From the NCBI GenBank assembly GCA_019648995.1, contig BLXT01004610.1:4609530-4642581 (forward strand): a DNA stretch of 33,052 bases, read 5' to 3'. Each line of letters begins with the position of its first letter. Positions within the stretch are counted from its first letter, which is position 1. The translations under genes were made by a program, and so were the position numbers. Under the pieces are notes generated by a model. The model saw only the letters and a program-made list of their open reading frames with translations. It did no database searches and was not told the origin of the DNA. The DNA comes from Plakobranchus ocellatus (Eukaryota > Mollusca > Gastropoda > Plakobranchidae). Below are positions 32,385-33,052 of this stretch, piece by piece.

Positions 32385-32663
32385 CTGGATGTTGTCCACT
32401 GTGAAGCCCATGTCTAGCAGAATGTCTAGCTTCTTGTCCACCATCTCCCTGAGTGTGTCCTTGTAGTTCAGATTCACGAGAATGTCCGAGATGTGAAACA
32501 CCAGCAATCTACCCATCTTTTGCCTCCGCTTGAAATCGTTTTGTGGCCCGAAGTTTGGACGTCTGTGACAACGGCGATTCTGCCTCACCTGGAGTACGTC
32601 ACTAGAAAATGTACAAGTCTGCTCCAGACTGAAAGCATAACAAGCCCACATAATGATAGTCAA
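32385..32663 (-). CDS. Candidate upstream exon of an unidentified minus-strand gene
   Basis: The minus-strand frame from 32663 includes KDTLREMVDKKLDILLDMGF, has GC-richer codon use than its surroundings, and reaches ATCCAG|GTCGCA, a weak donor at 32384, after which the DNA becomes AT-rich. A possible internal acceptor (TTATGCTTTCAG) near 32638 means it may be an internal exon. The pattern K-L-D-x-L-L-x-x-G-F-x-x-x-x-I loosely resembles an mTERF repeat, which is speculative. The frame continues past the proposed donor to 32199. Confidence 0.3.
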
Positions 32664-32890
32664 AAGAATATTTCATAGTGTCATGAAATTCGAATGGTTA
32701 TTTTGTCGTACACACACACAGTAGCATGTGGCATTAATCCATATACATGTAGGCCTACATACAAAATGAAAATTCAGCAACGTTATCTTTTTTTTTCATT
32801 GTTGTTTCAAAAACTGAATATGAAAAAAGTACATTGCTTTAATTTTATATTTCCTGCTGAACGCTTCTACATTGCATTGCTAGCAATATA

Positions 32891-32954
32891 TTAAAAGCCA
32901 ATATAATGTTGTCACGACGTCGTATGGTGTTTTTCTTTTTCACAGACTATCTAC
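32891..32954. repeat. 64-bp direct repeat, copy B
   Basis: From TTAAAAGCCAATATAATG to CACAGACTATCTAC. The match to copy A stops where a mariner-type end begins. Confidence 0.85.
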
Positions 32955-33052
32955 GAGGGATGTCCGAGAAGAAACAGGAAAAGGGGCATAACTCAAAGAG
33001 TTTTGATCAGGTAAATTTGAAACTCACACAGATTGAAGTTCACTCTTCCACT
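32954..33052 (+). mobile_element. Left end of a mariner-type element, cut by the window
   Basis: Preceded by TA (32952-32953), it begins CGAGGGATGTCCGAGAAG and has GGGGCATAACT further in. This resembles the left end at 25694 (CGAGGGAAGTTCGGAAAATG, CATAACT). Confidence 0.5.

Overview
This is a eukaryotic, AT-rich, intron-containing stretch of animal nuclear DNA. It fits a mollusc, perhaps a heterobranch gastropod: hexamer runs of AGATCT/TCTAGA and TAGGCCTA motifs are scattered through the non-coding DNA, there are many tRNA-like SINEs and small DNA transposons, and the one clear gene is animal-type. The species assignment is an impression from repeat style and cannot be proved from the sequence alone.

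The main gene is on the + strand. Eight coding exons between 8194 and 27872 join with every codon phase matching, giving 1651 codons plus a stop. The last ~275 residues (from about 1377) form a complete TatD-type metal-dependent nuclease domain with its metal-binding and catalytic motifs intact, closest to the animal TATDN2 subgroup. The first ~1335 residues are a long, polar, probably disordered extension, mostly from one 3-kb exon. Seven introns separate the exons. The last one appears to start with GC instead of GT.

Region by region: 1-8144 has no convincing coding gene. It holds a poly-G start, AGATCT-type repeats, a dispersed repeat family, a 242-bp inverted-repeat element with a perfect 8-bp target duplication, another foldback, a CpG-rich patch (4430-4720) that may be a promoter, and a pogo-like element flanked by TA. 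8145-29342 is the TATDN2-like gene with its 3'UTR. Its introns carry SINEs, two TTAA-flanked elements resembling piggyBac MITEs, microsatellites, and in intron 7 a decayed Tigger/pogo element containing a decayed mariner-type element. 29343-33052 holds two SINE-like sequences, a possible two-exon minus-strand gene that I cannot identify, a ~60-bp direct repeat in two copies 1.2 kb apart, and the start of another mariner-type element that runs off the window.

I saw no gene cluster, phage, CRISPR array or bacterial-type system. The biological interest lies in the enlarged TatD protein, its GC-AG intron and overlapping uORF, and several small transposons whose ends and target duplications can be read directly.
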